Assembly: GCF_000701345.1 (NCBI RefSeq)
Contig: NZ_KL370777.1
Coordinates: 216,824-280,823, forward strand
DNA: 64,000 nt
Direction: 5' to 3'
Source of the DNA: Bradyrhizobium sp. URHD0069
GTDB lineage: Bacteria > Pseudomonadota > Alphaproteobacteria > Rhizobiales > Xanthobacteraceae
In this document: piece by piece, positions 16,361-25,025 of the stretch
How positions within the stretch are numbered: position 1 is the stretch's first letter
Layout of the letters: each line of letters begins with the position of its first letter
Program-made: the position numbers and the translations under genes
The notes under the pieces: generated by a model
Database searches by the model: none
The model's input: only the letters and a program-made list of their open reading frames with translations
What the model was told of the DNA's origin: nothing

Positions 16361-17338
16361 GTGATGGACGAGCCGATGAACTTTCATGCCGCCGGGCCGA
16401 AAATCCCTCCGCGCATTCTCTGCATCGGCATGCCGGTGCGCGATCTTACGTTCCGCGTCCAGGAATTGCCCGAGCGCGGATTCAAGGAAAATGCCAGCCA
16501 TTTCGACGAAATCTGCGGCGGCAACGCGCTCAATGCCGCGATCGGTATCGCCCGGCTCGGCGGCCGCGCCTCGATCTGCGGCCCGATGGGCGATGCCCGC
16601 GAGACATCAAGCCGGTATATTTTCGACAAGCTCGCGCATGAAGGCATCGACACCAGGCACATCGTTCACATGCCGAGCCTGGTGACGCCGATTTCGAACA
16701 TCATGATCGACCCCAGCGGCGAACGCACCATCGTAACTTTTCGCGATCCCGACTTGTGGAAAGTGCACTTGCCCGATGCCGGCGAGCTGCTGGAGGACTG
16801 TCACGCCATCCTGACCGAGAACCGCTGCGCGGAGTTCTGCACCCATCTCTGCGTCGAAGCCCGGCGGCGCGGCATTCCCGTCATCGTCGATGTCGACCGC
16901 ACCATGTCACTGCGGGAAGGACTGCTCACGGCGTCCTCGCATTTGGTTTTTTCCAGCGAGGCGCTGCAGGCCACCGCCGGGACCGCCGACGACGCCGAGG
17001 CGCTGCACAAGATTGCGAAACTGACGCCGTCGTTTCTGGCGGGAACGCGCGGCGCGCTGGGCACGCTTTGGCTCGACGAACAGCACAACCTGCAGCAGAC
17101 CCCGGCCTTCCCGGTGCACACCGTCGATACGCTGGGCGCGGGCGACGTTTTCCATGGCGCCTTCGCCCTCGCCATCACCGAAAAACAGCCCATCCCAAAC
17201 GCGCTGCGGTTCGCTTCCGCCGCGGCGGCGCTGAAATGCACCCGTTTCGGTGGCGCCTTTGCCGCCCCGCAACGTGCTGAAGTTGAAGAACTTTTGAGCC
17301 ACAGCCAGGCTGGCAGCCCGGCTCACTCTCACCGCTAA
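16361..17338 (+). CDS. PfkB-family sugar kinase
   Basis: Ribokinase-fold kinase of 325 residues. It has the N-terminal substrate motif ICGGNALNAAIGIARLGG and the C-terminal PfkB signature DTLGAGDVFHGAFALAI with the catalytic Asp (about residue 265). The family phosphorylates sugars or related compounds such as ribose, fructose, tagatose-6-P or nucleosides; the substrate cannot be read from the sequence and no sugar transporter is adjacent. Start GTG 16361 or ATG 16364. The nudC–kinase gap is short (66 nt). Confidence 0.88.
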   Translation: MMDEPMNFHAAGPKIPPRILCIGMPVRDLTFRVQELPERGFKENASHFDEICGGNALNAAIGIARLGGRASICGPMGDARETSSRYIFDKLAHEGIDTRHIVHMPSLVTPISNIMIDPSGERTIVTFRDPDLWKVHLPDAGELLEDCHAILTENRCAEFCTHLCVEARRRGIPVIVDVDRTMSLREGLLTASSHLVFSSEALQATAGTADDAEALHKIAKLTPSFLAGTRGALGTLWLDEQHNLQQTPAFPVHTVDTLGAGDVFHGAFALAITEKQPIPNALRFASAAAALKCTRFGGAFAAPQRAEVEELLSHSQAGSPAHSHR

Positions 17339-17391
17339 TGGGCTTGTCTTAGAAGATTTTTCTATATATGAGGGTAATGAGCCCCATGCAT

Positions 17392-17407
17392 AGAAGAAAG
17401 TTCTTCT
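17392..17407 (+). promoter_or_regulatory. Candidate operator: perfect inverted repeat at the Lrp gene start
   Basis: AGAAGAA-AG-TTCTTCT is a perfect 7+2+7 inverted repeat ending 1 nt before the start codon of the Lrp/AsnC gene. A nearby AGAAGATTTTTCT (17351-17363) is similar, and the local DNA is AT-rich. Autorepression by the encoded Lrp-like regulator is a reasonable inference. Confidence 0.45.
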
Positions 17408-17408
17408 C

Positions 17409-17909
17409 ATGACCGACCTTGCCATCCAAATTCACGAGCCCAACCGCCGGCTCGATGCCATTGACCGTAAAATTCTGACGGTGCTTCAGGAAGATGCCTC
17501 GCTGTCGGTCGCGGAGATCGGCGATCGCGTGGGGCTGTCCTCGACGCCGTGCTGGAAGCGAATCCAGCGGCTGGAGGCCGACGGGGTGATTCTGCGCCGG
17601 GTCGCGCTGGTCGATCAGAACAAGATCGGGCTCGGCATTACCGTCTTTGTCTCCGTCGAAAGCGCCGATCATTCCGAGGCCTGGCTGCGAAAATTCGCCG
17701 ATGCCGTCAGCGCGATGCCCGAGGTGATGGAGTTCTACCGGATGGCGGGCGACGTCGATTACATGCTGCGCGTGGTGGTTGCCGACATGCAGAGCTACGA
17801 CGTGTTTTACAAGAAGCTGATCGGCGCGGTGCCACTGAAGAACGTCACGTCGCGCTTTGCGATGGAGAAGATCAAGTCGGTGACCGCGCTGCCGGTGCCG
17901 GCGGCGTAG
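17409..17909 (+). CDS. Lrp/AsnC-family transcriptional regulator
   Basis: 166 residues: N-terminal winged helix-turn-helix (LDAIDRKILTVLQEDASLSV, EIGDRVGLSSTPCWKRIQRL) followed by an AsnC/RAM ligand-binding domain (about residues 85-160, EVMEFYRMAGDVDYMLRVVV). These regulators usually respond to amino acids as dimers or octamers. Target genes are unknown; a palindrome overlaps its own 5' end, consistent with autoregulation. The upstream PfkB kinase is co-oriented but separated by 70 nt containing AT-rich promoter-like DNA. Confidence 0.93.
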   Translation: MTDLAIQIHEPNRRLDAIDRKILTVLQEDASLSVAEIGDRVGLSSTPCWKRIQRLEADGVILRRVALVDQNKIGLGITVFVSVESADHSEAWLRKFADAVSAMPEVMEFYRMAGDVDYMLRVVVADMQSYDVFYKKLIGAVPLKNVTSRFAMEKIKSVTALPVPAA

Positions 17910-17930
17910 CTGGTCGATCTAGCAACAGCT

Positions 17931-18031
17931 GTCATCATCCGCGAAGGCGGATGATCCAGTATTCCAGAGACGCCAGTATTAGAATCGATAAGCCGCGGCG
18001 TACTGGATACCCCGCATTCGCGGGGTATGAC
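17931..18031. repeat. Two-hairpin palindromic element
   Basis: The left arm GTCATCATCCGCGAAGGCGG followed by ATGATCCAGTA and the right arm TACTGGATACCCCGCATTCG followed by CGGGGTATGAC, with about a 40-nt spacer. One of the best-preserved copies; it shares AAGCCGCGGCG just before the right arm with the copies at 5251 and 5716. Confidence 0.88.
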
Positions 18032-18077
18032 GGCGGCTAGTATTAGTAGTGACCGCGCAGCTTGCACAACCACAGTC

Positions 18078-18167
18078 GTCATACGCGGGCTTGACCCGCA
18101 TATCCATCAATCTTCGGCGAAATGTATTTTCGAAACGATGGATTGCCGGGTCAAGCCAGGCAATGAC
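18078..18167. repeat. Two-hairpin palindromic element, ATCCAT/ATGGAT subtype
   Basis: The left arm GTCATACGCGGGCTTGACCC through GCATATCCAT and the right arm ATGGATTGCCGGGTCAAGCC through AGGCAATGAC are inverted. It lies 46 nt from the preceding element, so two subtypes sit in tandem in the Lrp–phosphomutase gap, which otherwise holds no gene. Confidence 0.8.
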
Positions 18168-18184
18168 GAGTTGGAGCGCACCGC

Positions 18185-19684
18185 TCAAATCTTCTGATTA
18201 TATTCGCCGACCTCGGGATGGGTGCGCAGCACTGAATCCATCGCCTCGAACATGTCGCGCATCCGCTGCTCGCTGGAGGGGCTCTCGACCACGACCACCA
18301 GTTCCGGCTTATTGGAGGACGCCCGCACCAGGCCCCAGCTGCCGTCCTCGACCGTGACCCGCACCCCGTTGACGGTGACGAGATCGCGGATCTTTTGCCC
18401 CGCTACCTTCGCGCCCTCCTTCTGCAACGCCTCGAAATGCTTCACCACGCTGTCGACGATGCCGTATTTGGTCTCGTCTGCACAATGCGGCGACATGGTT
18501 GGAGACGACCAGGTTTTCGGCAGCGCGTTCTTCAAGTCCGCCATCGACTTGCCGGGCGCACGATCAAGCATCTCGCACACCGCAATCGCCGAGATCAGGC
18601 CGTCGTCATAACCGCGGCCGAGCGGTTTATTGAAGAAGAAATGGCCGGACTTCTCGAAACCCGCCAGCGCGCCTAATTCGTTGGTGCGGCGCTTCATGTA
18701 AGAATGGCCGGTCTTCCAATAGGTGGTTCTTGCACCCTGCTTTTGCAGGACTGGATCGGTAGCGAACAGGCCGGTGGATTTCACGTCGACGACAAACTGC
18801 GCGTTCTTGTGAATGGCCGACATGTCGCGCGCCAGCATCACGCCGACCTTGTCGGCGAAAATCTCCTCGCCTGTGTTGTCGACCACGCCGCAACGGTCGC
18901 CATCGCCGTCGAAGCCGAGGCCAACATCCGCCTTGTGCGCCAGCACCGCGTCCCGGATCGCGTGCAGCATTTCCATGTCTTCGGGGTTGGGATTGTATTT
19001 CGGAAAGGTGTAATCGAGTTCGGTGTCGAGCGGCACCACCTCGCAGCCGATCGCTTCCATCACCTGCGGGGCGAAGGCGCCCGCGGTGCCGTTGCCGCAA
19101 GCGACCACGACCTTCAGCTTGCGCTTGAGTTTCGGGCGCTTGGTGAGGTCGGCAATGTAGCGCGCCGGAAAATTCTCGTGAAATTGGTAGGAGCCGCCGA
19201 CCTTGTTCTGGAAATCGGCATTGAGCACGATCTCTTTCAGGCGGGTCATCTCGTCGGGGCCGAAGGTAAGAGGCCGGTTAGCGCCCATCTTGACGCCGGT
19301 CCAGCCATTGTCGTTATGCGACGCCGTCACCATCGCGACGCAGGGCACGTCGATATCGAATTGCGCGAAATACGCCATCGGCGTCATGCACAGGCCGATG
19401 TCGTGGACCTTGCAGCCCGCGGCCTGCAGCCCCGAAATCAGCGCGTATTTGATCGAGGCCGAATAGCCCCGGAAATCGTGCCCGGTGACGACTTCCTGCT
19501 TTACGCCGAGTTCTGCGATCAGCGCTCCCAGCCCCATGCCCAGCGCCTGAACGCCCATCAGGTTGATTTCCTTGCCGAACAGCCAACGGGCGTCGTATTC
19601 GCGAAAGCCGGTCGCCTTCACCATCGGCTCGGATTCAAAGGCATAGGTATTCGGGACCAACACGGGTTTCGGCTTGGGAAACAT
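18185..19684 (-). CDS. Phosphomannomutase/phosphoglucomutase
   Basis: Alpha-D-phosphohexomutase (AlgC/ManB type) interconverting hexose 1- and 6-phosphates for polysaccharide and LPS precursor synthesis. Active-site phosphoserine loop VTASHNDNGWTGVKMG, metal-binding loop GFDGDGDRCG, sugar-binding loop FEKSGHFFFN and phosphate-binding loop RASSNKPEL all occur in order. Start ATG 19684 gives 499 residues; the frame is open further upstream but not protein-like. With UDP-glucose dehydrogenase at 25 kb it could feed nucleotide-sugar synthesis. Confidence 0.95.
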   Translation of the reverse strand: MFPKPKPVLVPNTYAFESEPMVKATGFREYDARWLFGKEINLMGVQALGMGLGALIAELGVKQEVVTGHDFRGYSASIKYALISGLQAAGCKVHDIGLCMTPMAYFAQFDIDVPCVAMVTASHNDNGWTGVKMGANRPLTFGPDEMTRLKEIVLNADFQNKVGGSYQFHENFPARYIADLTKRPKLKRKLKVVVACGNGTAGAFAPQVMEAIGCEVVPLDTELDYTFPKYNPNPEDMEMLHAIRDAVLAHKADVGLGFDGDGDRCGVVDNTGEEIFADKVGVMLARDMSAIHKNAQFVVDVKSTGLFATDPVLQKQGARTTYWKTGHSYMKRRTNELGALAGFEKSGHFFFNKPLGRGYDDGLISAIAVCEMLDRAPGKSMADLKNALPKTWSSPTMSPHCADETKYGIVDSVVKHFEALQKEGAKVAGQKIRDLVTVNGVRVTVEDGSWGLVRASSNKPELVVVVESPSSEQRMRDMFEAMDSVLRTHPEVGEYNQKI

Positions 19685-19811
19685 CAAATGGCCTCGTCGT
19701 GAAACGGATAGGAAAAGGTACCGCAGCCATAGCGAAAGCGCTGGCGCAGCGGAAGGCGGGACAGCCGTTCTGTGGCGACTAATTGCGGCAGATTGGCAGC
19801 GAACCACTGCC

Positions 19812-19948
19812 GTCATCGACCGCGAAAGCGGACGATACAGTATTTCAGTGACTATCGTTGTATTTCATGGAAGTCGCGGCGTACTGGGTGGCCCGCGGGA
19901 GCCTGTCATCGGGCTCGCCCAACGCGAGACCCGTTGGCGGGGCATGAC
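19812..19948. repeat. Two-hairpin palindromic element with nested hairpin
   Basis: The left arm is GTCATCGACCGCGAAAGCGG…CAGTA, and the right arm begins GTACTGGGTGGCCCGC. The latter contains inserted GGGAGCCTGTCATCGGGCTC…CCCGTTGGCGGGG before CATGAC. Comparable insertions are at 5716-5853 and 25026-25156. The rest of the 271-nt gap shows no gene. Confidence 0.7.
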
Positions 19949-19955
19949 TCCAAAA

Positions 19956-20474
19956 CTACTGCTCCAATAACATCCTGCCGTTGGCATATTCGAAACGCCT
20001 GAGCTTCGACAGGAACGACAGGCCGAGCAGATTTTCCGACAACGCTTCGTCGGGCAGCACCATGGCATCGACGTCGCGCACCACGAGCCCGCCGAGTTCG
20101 ACCATGGCAAGCCGCGTGCGCGCCGCCTTGATGGTGCCGTTGGCGGTCGTGACCGTCGCGTTGTAATCGCCGCGGGAAGGGCGCAGCCCGAACCGCGCGG
20201 CGGATTTTTCGTTCAATGCCACCACCGACGCCCCGGTATCGACCATAAAGCCGATGCGCTGACCCTCGATCCGGCCCTCCGTCTGGAAATGGCCGCGAGC
20301 GTCGCGCGGAATACTGAGGCTGCGGACGCCGCTCTCCGCTGGCGTCTCGACCGGCGTGGCTTTTCGGGTGGTGTCGGCGAGCGCGGGTGTCGGCGTCATT
20401 TTGTCCGCCATCTGCGCCATGATGGTGCCGAGGCCGACCATGAACGCGGCCAAAATCATTATGCTACGCATCAC
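19956..20474 (-). CDS. Retropepsin-like (clan AA) aspartic protease
   Basis: 172 residues with an N-terminal hydrophobic segment (IMILAAFMVGLGTIMA) that would anchor or export it, a linker, and a single retropepsin fold domain. The active-site triad is FMVDTGASVVAL and the second conserved patch is ENLLGLSFLSKLRRFE. It resembles the TIGR02281-type periplasmic/membrane family in alphaproteobacteria; like retroviral proteases it would act as a dimer. Substrates are unknown. Confidence 0.88.
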   Translation of the reverse strand: MMRSIMILAAFMVGLGTIMAQMADKMTPTPALADTTRKATPVETPAESGVRSLSIPRDARGHFQTEGRIEGQRIGFMVDTGASVVALNEKSAARFGLRPSRGDYNATVTTANGTIKAARTRLAMVELGGLVVRDVDAMVLPDEALSENLLGLSFLSKLRRFEYANGRMLLEQ

Positions 20475-20656
20475 GCCACACTCGCTCGGAACACTCGCTC
20501 AGAGAACTCGGATATCACCACGTCAGCCGCGAGACCGCGACCAATGGCGGGAGCAGAAGCTGCTATTTTGGCGAAAAGGATGAGCGAAGTGTTAACAGGC
20601 GCTTCTTTACCTCTCCCCCCCAACAGCGGGGCGAGGGAGCGATTGGTGCCGGCGGC

Positions 20657-20680
20657 GTCGATTTACTCGTCGATTTACTC
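20657..20680. repeat. Tandem duplication of a 12-bp unit
   Basis: GTCGATTTACTC occurs twice head to tail, ending at the stop codon region of the HAD hydrolase gene. Just upstream (20611-20640) is CTCTCCCCCCCAACAGCGGG, which looks like part of another dispersed repeat (compare 46034-46167). Likely replication slippage. Confidence 0.6.
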
Positions 20681-21362
20681 AATGTTGATGCGAAACGGAC
20701 GATGCCACCGCCGCTTCTCGCTGAAAATATCTTGCGAAATCGGCAACCGAAGACACCACAACGGAACAGCCCGCATCGATCAGCGATGATCTTGGATGGC
20801 CCCCGCTGAGTGTTCCCCATGCGGTGGCCCCGGCGCTCCGCGCGGCCTGAGCATCAAATGGGGTGTCCCCAATCATGGTAGCGAACCCGGCCGATGTGGC
20901 GCCGAGATGACTTAGCGCCAATTCCACCAGGCCAGGATCGGGCTTGCCCTTCGAGACCTCGTCGCCACAAGCGATCGCGTCGAGCAGATCGTCGACATCG
21001 ATCAGGCTGCGATAATGTTTCAATTCCGCGCTTTGGCAATCGGTCGCGAGCGCGATGCGCCCGCCATGCGCCTTGATCGCGCAGAAGACCTCGCGCACGC
21101 CCGGAAACGCCCGCGCCCGCGGCAGGTAGAGCATCCGATACCGCTCGCCTTCCGCGGTAACGATTTCCTTTCGTGCCTTCTTGTCGAGACTGGGCACAAG
21201 CGTCGCCAGCATGTCGTCGCCGTCCATCCCCGACAATCGCTGCAAGTGCGCCAGCGGCACCGGTACGCCAAAGGCAGCCAGCGTATCATGCCAGCATTGC
21301 AGGGTTTCCGGCGCGCAATCGATCAGGGTGCCTTCGACATCGAAAATATAGGCGGCGCTCAT
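20679..21362 (-). CDS. HAD-family hydrolase with DxE motif I
   Basis: 227 residues of phosphoglycolate-phosphatase-like HAD fold. Motif I is FDVEGTLID, where the usual second Asp (DxDGT) is Glu; motif II is ALATDCQSAELKHY, motif III contains Lys in KGKPDPGLVE and motif IV is MIGDTPFDAQAA. The cap domain is helical. Nucleophile, Lys and metal Asp are present, so it is probably active, but the Asp-to-Glu change at the acid/base position is unusual. Substrate unknown. Monocistronic as far as can be seen. Confidence 0.85.
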   Translation of the reverse strand: MSAAYIFDVEGTLIDCAPETLQCWHDTLAAFGVPVPLAHLQRLSGMDGDDMLATLVPSLDKKARKEIVTAEGERYRMLYLPRARAFPGVREVFCAIKAHGGRIALATDCQSAELKHYRSLIDVDDLLDAIACGDEVSKGKPDPGLVELALSHLGATSAGFATMIGDTPFDAQAARSAGATAWGTLSGGHPRSSLIDAGCSVVVSSVADFARYFQREAAVASSVSHQH

Positions 21363-21498
21363 CTAAACTCCCCAACGATGTTCGGGAAAGGGAACGCACG
21401 GCACGCCAAAGAGTTCACCCGAGCGACACATTTTTGTCATCCCAAATTCGTCGAGGAGTTGGGGGCTGACGTTCGTCTTTGAATAAGGATGGACCATT

Positions 21499-22401
21499 TT
21501 GGAATCGGGCCGAAAAATAAAGATGGCGATGGACGAAACGCGCCTCTTGATCCTCGGATCGCAGGTGCTGTTCGGTTTCCTGTTCGACAGCGTCTTCCAG
21601 ACCGGCTTCAAAACGCTTTCCTCAGCCTCGCAATATCTGATCTGCGCCGCACTGGCGTTGATGGTGCTGGCGATCGGATGCCTGATCGCGCCCTCGATGC
21701 AGCATCGCATCGTCGAGGCCGGTCATTCCACCCCGCGTCTCGAGCGCGCGACCTCCCTCCTTGCGGCATGGAGCCTGCTGCCGTTCATGGCGAGCTTGGG
21801 GCTTGGGCTCTATGTCGTGTTCGAGCGCATCTTCGGTAGCGTGACGGCAATAACGGTGGGAGTGGCCAGCGCCGCATTTGCAGGGTTTTCCTGGTTCGGC
21901 CTCGCATGGCTGATCAAAGATAAGAGGATAAAAAACATGACTGCAGAATCCGGCCCGACGCCGCTTTCGACAAAGATCGAGCAAATGCTGACCGAGGCCC
22001 GGGTCATCATTCCCGGCTGTCAGGCCCTGCTGGGATTTCAGCTTGTCGCCATGCTGACCTATGCCTTCGATGAATTGCCCTCGGATGCCAAAATCATGCA
22101 CGCCGCCGGATTGTGTTGCGTCACGATCGCGACGATCCTTTTGATGACGCCCGCGGCGCTGCATCGGCAATCGTTCGGCGGCAACGATTCAGAACTGTTT
22201 CTGCGTCTCGGCTCGGCCTTCGTGATCGCGGGACCGCTGCCGCTGGCGCTGGGCATCGCCGCCGACGTCTATGTGGTGTTTCTCAAAATCACCCACTCCA
22301 CCGCGATCACCGTCACGGCAGGCCTGGCGATGCTGCTGGCGATGCTGGGGCTATGGTATTTATATCCGATCTGGCTGCGCGCGTTGGGCGTGAAGGGGTG
22401 A
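21499..22401 (+). CDS. Membrane protein with two DUF6328-like repeats
   Basis: 300 residues with about eight predicted membrane segments in two homologous halves. Half one (residues about 11-115) has DETRLLILGSQVLFGFLFDS … MVLAIGCLIAPSMQHR. Half two (about 160-295) has TEARVIIPGCQALLGFQLVA … ILLMTPAALHRQ and a GPLPLALGIAADVYVV stretch. The halves match each other and the DUF6328 pattern (E-R-(I/L)-GxQ-L-GF, then PA-(M/L)-H). The start is TTG 21499 (AAGGA 9 nt upstream) or ATG 21523. Function unknown. Convergent with hrpB, 11 nt apart. Confidence 0.75.
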   Translation: MESGRKIKMAMDETRLLILGSQVLFGFLFDSVFQTGFKTLSSASQYLICAALALMVLAIGCLIAPSMQHRIVEAGHSTPRLERATSLLAAWSLLPFMASLGLGLYVVFERIFGSVTAITVGVASAAFAGFSWFGLAWLIKDKRIKNMTAESGPTPLSTKIEQMLTEARVIIPGCQALLGFQLVAMLTYAFDELPSDAKIMHAAGLCCVTIATILLMTPAALHRQSFGGNDSELFLRLGSAFVIAGPLPLALGIAADVYVVFLKITHSTAITVTAGLAMLLAMLGLWYLYPIWLRALGVKG

Positions 22402-22412
22402 CTGCTCAGGAG

Positions 22413-25013
22413 TCACGTTCCCCGCGGCTTGACGCGCCGGGTCGGCATTGCGTTGGCCGGATCCTCCGGCCACGGATGCCTTGGGTAACGCCCGCGCAGA
22501 TCGGAGCGTACTGCCGCATAGCTGCCCCGCCAGAAGCCCGGCAGATCGCGCGTCACCTGGACCGGCCGGTGCGCCGGCGACAGCAACTCCAGCACCAGCG
22601 GCACCGCGCCTTTGGCAATCGAGGGATGGGTATTTAGCCCGAACAATTCCTGTAAGCGGACCGCGATCGTCGGCCCCTGCTCGGCCTCGTAGTCGATCGC
22701 AAGCATGGTGCCGGTCGGCGCCTCGAAATGCGTCGGCGCTTCGCGCTCCAGCCGCGCGCGCAATTCCCAGGGTAACAGCGTCATCAGCGCGTCCGCCAGA
22801 TCCTGGGGCGAAAACTCCTTCAGCGAGGTCTTGTCGTAGAGCGCCGGCATCAGCCATGTCTCGCGCTGCGTCGCGAGCGCTTCATCGGACAAATCGGGCC
22901 AAGAATGCTGTAAAGTTTCATCTTCCGCTGCGCGCAAAAACATCACGCGGTCGCGCCATTGTTTTGATGATTTCGACCACGGCAACTTGTCCAGGCCGAC
23001 GGCGATCAGCCCGTCTGCCAGCACCCGCGCGGTCTCCGCGGAGGGCTGCAGCGCCAACGGCGCTTCCGACAGCGTGATCGCATGCAGGGTTTTCTTGCGC
23101 CGCGCGCGCAACGCAAGCGCGTTGCGATCGAACGAAATCTCGTCCGTGGTCTCGATCTGATCGGCGAAGTGCAGCTCGATTTCGGGTTGTGTGATCGGCG
23201 CTGCCAGCAGAATCCGCCCATTGGCGGCGGTGCCGGTGAGTTCGGCGACCGCGATATAGGGCGCGCGGGCCAAGGCCGAAGTCTGGTCGACCGCGGCGCC
23301 GCGCCCGTTGGCCAGCACAAAGCTGCCATTGCCGCGGTTGCGCGCGACGCGGTCGGGAAATGCGAAGGCGAGCATGACGCCGGTGGAGGGAGGCTCTTCG
23401 CGCTCTTGCGCCGGCTGCGCCCTTTTGCCTTGCGGGAGCTCTCTTCGCTCCCCTGGAAGGATGGAGTGAGAAGAGGTGCCGGTCGCGTGGGAGCGGCGAT
23501 CGGCATCGGTATCACTCGCCGCCTTTTCACTCGCCGCCACCTGCGAGGCCCAGCGCTGCGCGAGCGAGCGCGCGCTGCTGGCGCGTGGCGAGCGGTCGCG
23601 GCGAAATTGATCAAGCCTGCTATCCAGATCGACGCTGTCGCCGCCGAGCCCGCGCTCGGTGAGCACGGCGGCAATTTCCGCGGCCTCCTCGCCTGCGCCT
23701 AAGCGATGCGAATCCACGATCATGCGTGCGAGCCGCGGCGGCAGTGCCAGGGCACGCAGGCTCTTGCCTTCCGCCGTGATCCGGCCATCGGCATCGAGCG
23801 CGCCGAGTTCGCGCAGCAGACTTCGCGCCTCCTTCAGCGCGGGCGCTGGCGGCGAATCGAGAAACGCCAGCGTCGTGGGATCGCTCACCCCCCATTGCGC
23901 GAGATCGAGCACCAGCGACGACAGATCGGCGCTGAGAATTTCGGGCTGGGTATAGGCTGCAAGCGACGCAGTCTGGGGCTCGTCCCACAGCCGGTAGCAC
24001 ACGCCGGGCTCGGTGCGGCCGGCGCGGCCGCGGCGCTGATCGACCGCGGCGCGCGAGGCCCGCACCGTTTCCAGCCGGGTCAGGCCGATGTCCGGCTCAT
24101 AGCGCGGCACCCGCGCCATGCCGGAGTCGACGACAATGCGAACGCCTTCGATGGTCAGTGACGTCTCCGCAATCGAGGTCGCCAGCACGACCTTGCGCTG
24201 GCCCCTCGGCGGCGGCGAAATGGCGCGATCCTGCACGCTGGCATCGAGTGCCCCGAACAGCGGCACGATTTCAATAGAGGCGTCGTGGATGCGCTCGCCG
24301 AGAAAATTTTGCGTGCGGCGAATTTCCGCGGCACCCGGCAGAAACGCCAGCACCGAGCCGGGATCGGCGCGCAGCGCCGTTGCGATGGCGTCCGCCATCT
24401 GCCGCTCCAGCGGCGCATCCGCTTTTCGGCCGAGATAGCGCGTCTCGACCGGAAAGGCGCGGCCCTCGCTGGCGATCACGGGGGCCTCGCCAAGCAGCTT
24501 GGCAACCCGCGCGCCGTCGAGCGTCGCCGACATCACAAGGATACGCAAATCCTCGCGCAAGCCGGTTTGTGCGTCGCGCCCCAGCGCTAGGCCGAGATCG
24601 GCATCGAGCGAGCGTTCGTGGAATTCGTCGAACAGCACCGCGCCGATGCCTGACAATTCCGGATCGTCGAGAATCTGCCGCGAGAAAATGCCTTCGGTAA
24701 CGACTTCGATTCGCGTCGCGCGCGATACTTTTGAGCCGAAGCGGACGCGGTAACCGACGGTCTCGCCGACCCGCTCGCCCAACGTCTGCGCCATGCGCTC
24801 GGCACTGGCGCGCGCCGCAATCCGCCGCGGCTCCAGCACGATGATTTTCTTGCTCTTCGACCAGGGCTGATCGAGCAGCGCCAGCGGCACCCGCGTGGTC
24901 TTGCCGGCCCCCGGCGGCGCCACCAGCACCGCGGCATTGTGGCCGGCGAGCGTGCTCGCCAACTCGTCCAGCACTGCATCGATGGGGAGAGGTGTGTCGA
25001 AGCTGCGGAGCAA
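22413..25013 (-). CDS. hrpB: ATP-dependent helicase HrpB
   Basis: DEAH-type RNA helicase family member. Walker A APPGAGKTTRVPLALL, motif II LFDEFHERSLDADL (DEFH), motif III SATLDG and motif VI QRRGRAGRTEPGVCYRLW are present, followed by the HrpB C-terminal domains. The frame is open to a TTG at 25040, but that part overlaps the palindromic repeat; the likely start is TTG 25013 (LLRSFDTPLPIDAV), giving 866 residues. This is longer than usual partly because of a low-complexity insert around minus-strand bases 23485-23380 (GTSSHSILPGERRELPQGKR…). The cellular role of HrpB is poorly known. Confidence 0.92.
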   Translation of the reverse strand: MLRSFDTPLPIDAVLDELASTLAGHNAAVLVAPPGAGKTTRVPLALLDQPWSKSKKIIVLEPRRIAARASAERMAQTLGERVGETVGYRVRFGSKVSRATRIEVVTEGIFSRQILDDPELSGIGAVLFDEFHERSLDADLGLALGRDAQTGLREDLRILVMSATLDGARVAKLLGEAPVIASEGRAFPVETRYLGRKADAPLERQMADAIATALRADPGSVLAFLPGAAEIRRTQNFLGERIHDASIEIVPLFGALDASVQDRAISPPPRGQRKVVLATSIAETSLTIEGVRIVVDSGMARVPRYEPDIGLTRLETVRASRAAVDQRRGRAGRTEPGVCYRLWDEPQTASLAAYTQPEILSADLSSLVLDLAQWGVSDPTTLAFLDSPPAPALKEARSLLRELGALDADGRITAEGKSLRALALPPRLARMIVDSHRLGAGEEAAEIAAVLTERGLGGDSVDLDSRLDQFRRDRSPRASSARSLAQRWASQVAASEKAASDTDADRRSHATGTSSHSILPGERRELPQGKRAQPAQEREEPPSTGVMLAFAFPDRVARNRGNGSFVLANGRGAAVDQTSALARAPYIAVAELTGTAANGRILLAAPITQPEIELHFADQIETTDEISFDRNALALRARRKKTLHAITLSEAPLALQPSAETARVLADGLIAVGLDKLPWSKSSKQWRDRVMFLRAAEDETLQHSWPDLSDEALATQRETWLMPALYDKTSLKEFSPQDLADALMTLLPWELRARLEREAPTHFEAPTGTMLAIDYEAEQGPTIAVRLQELFGLNTHPSIAKGAVPLVLELLSPAHRPVQVTRDLPGFWRGSYAAVRSDLRGRYPRHPWPEDPANAMPTRRVKPRGT

Positions 25014-25025
25014 TGTCCCTAATCC

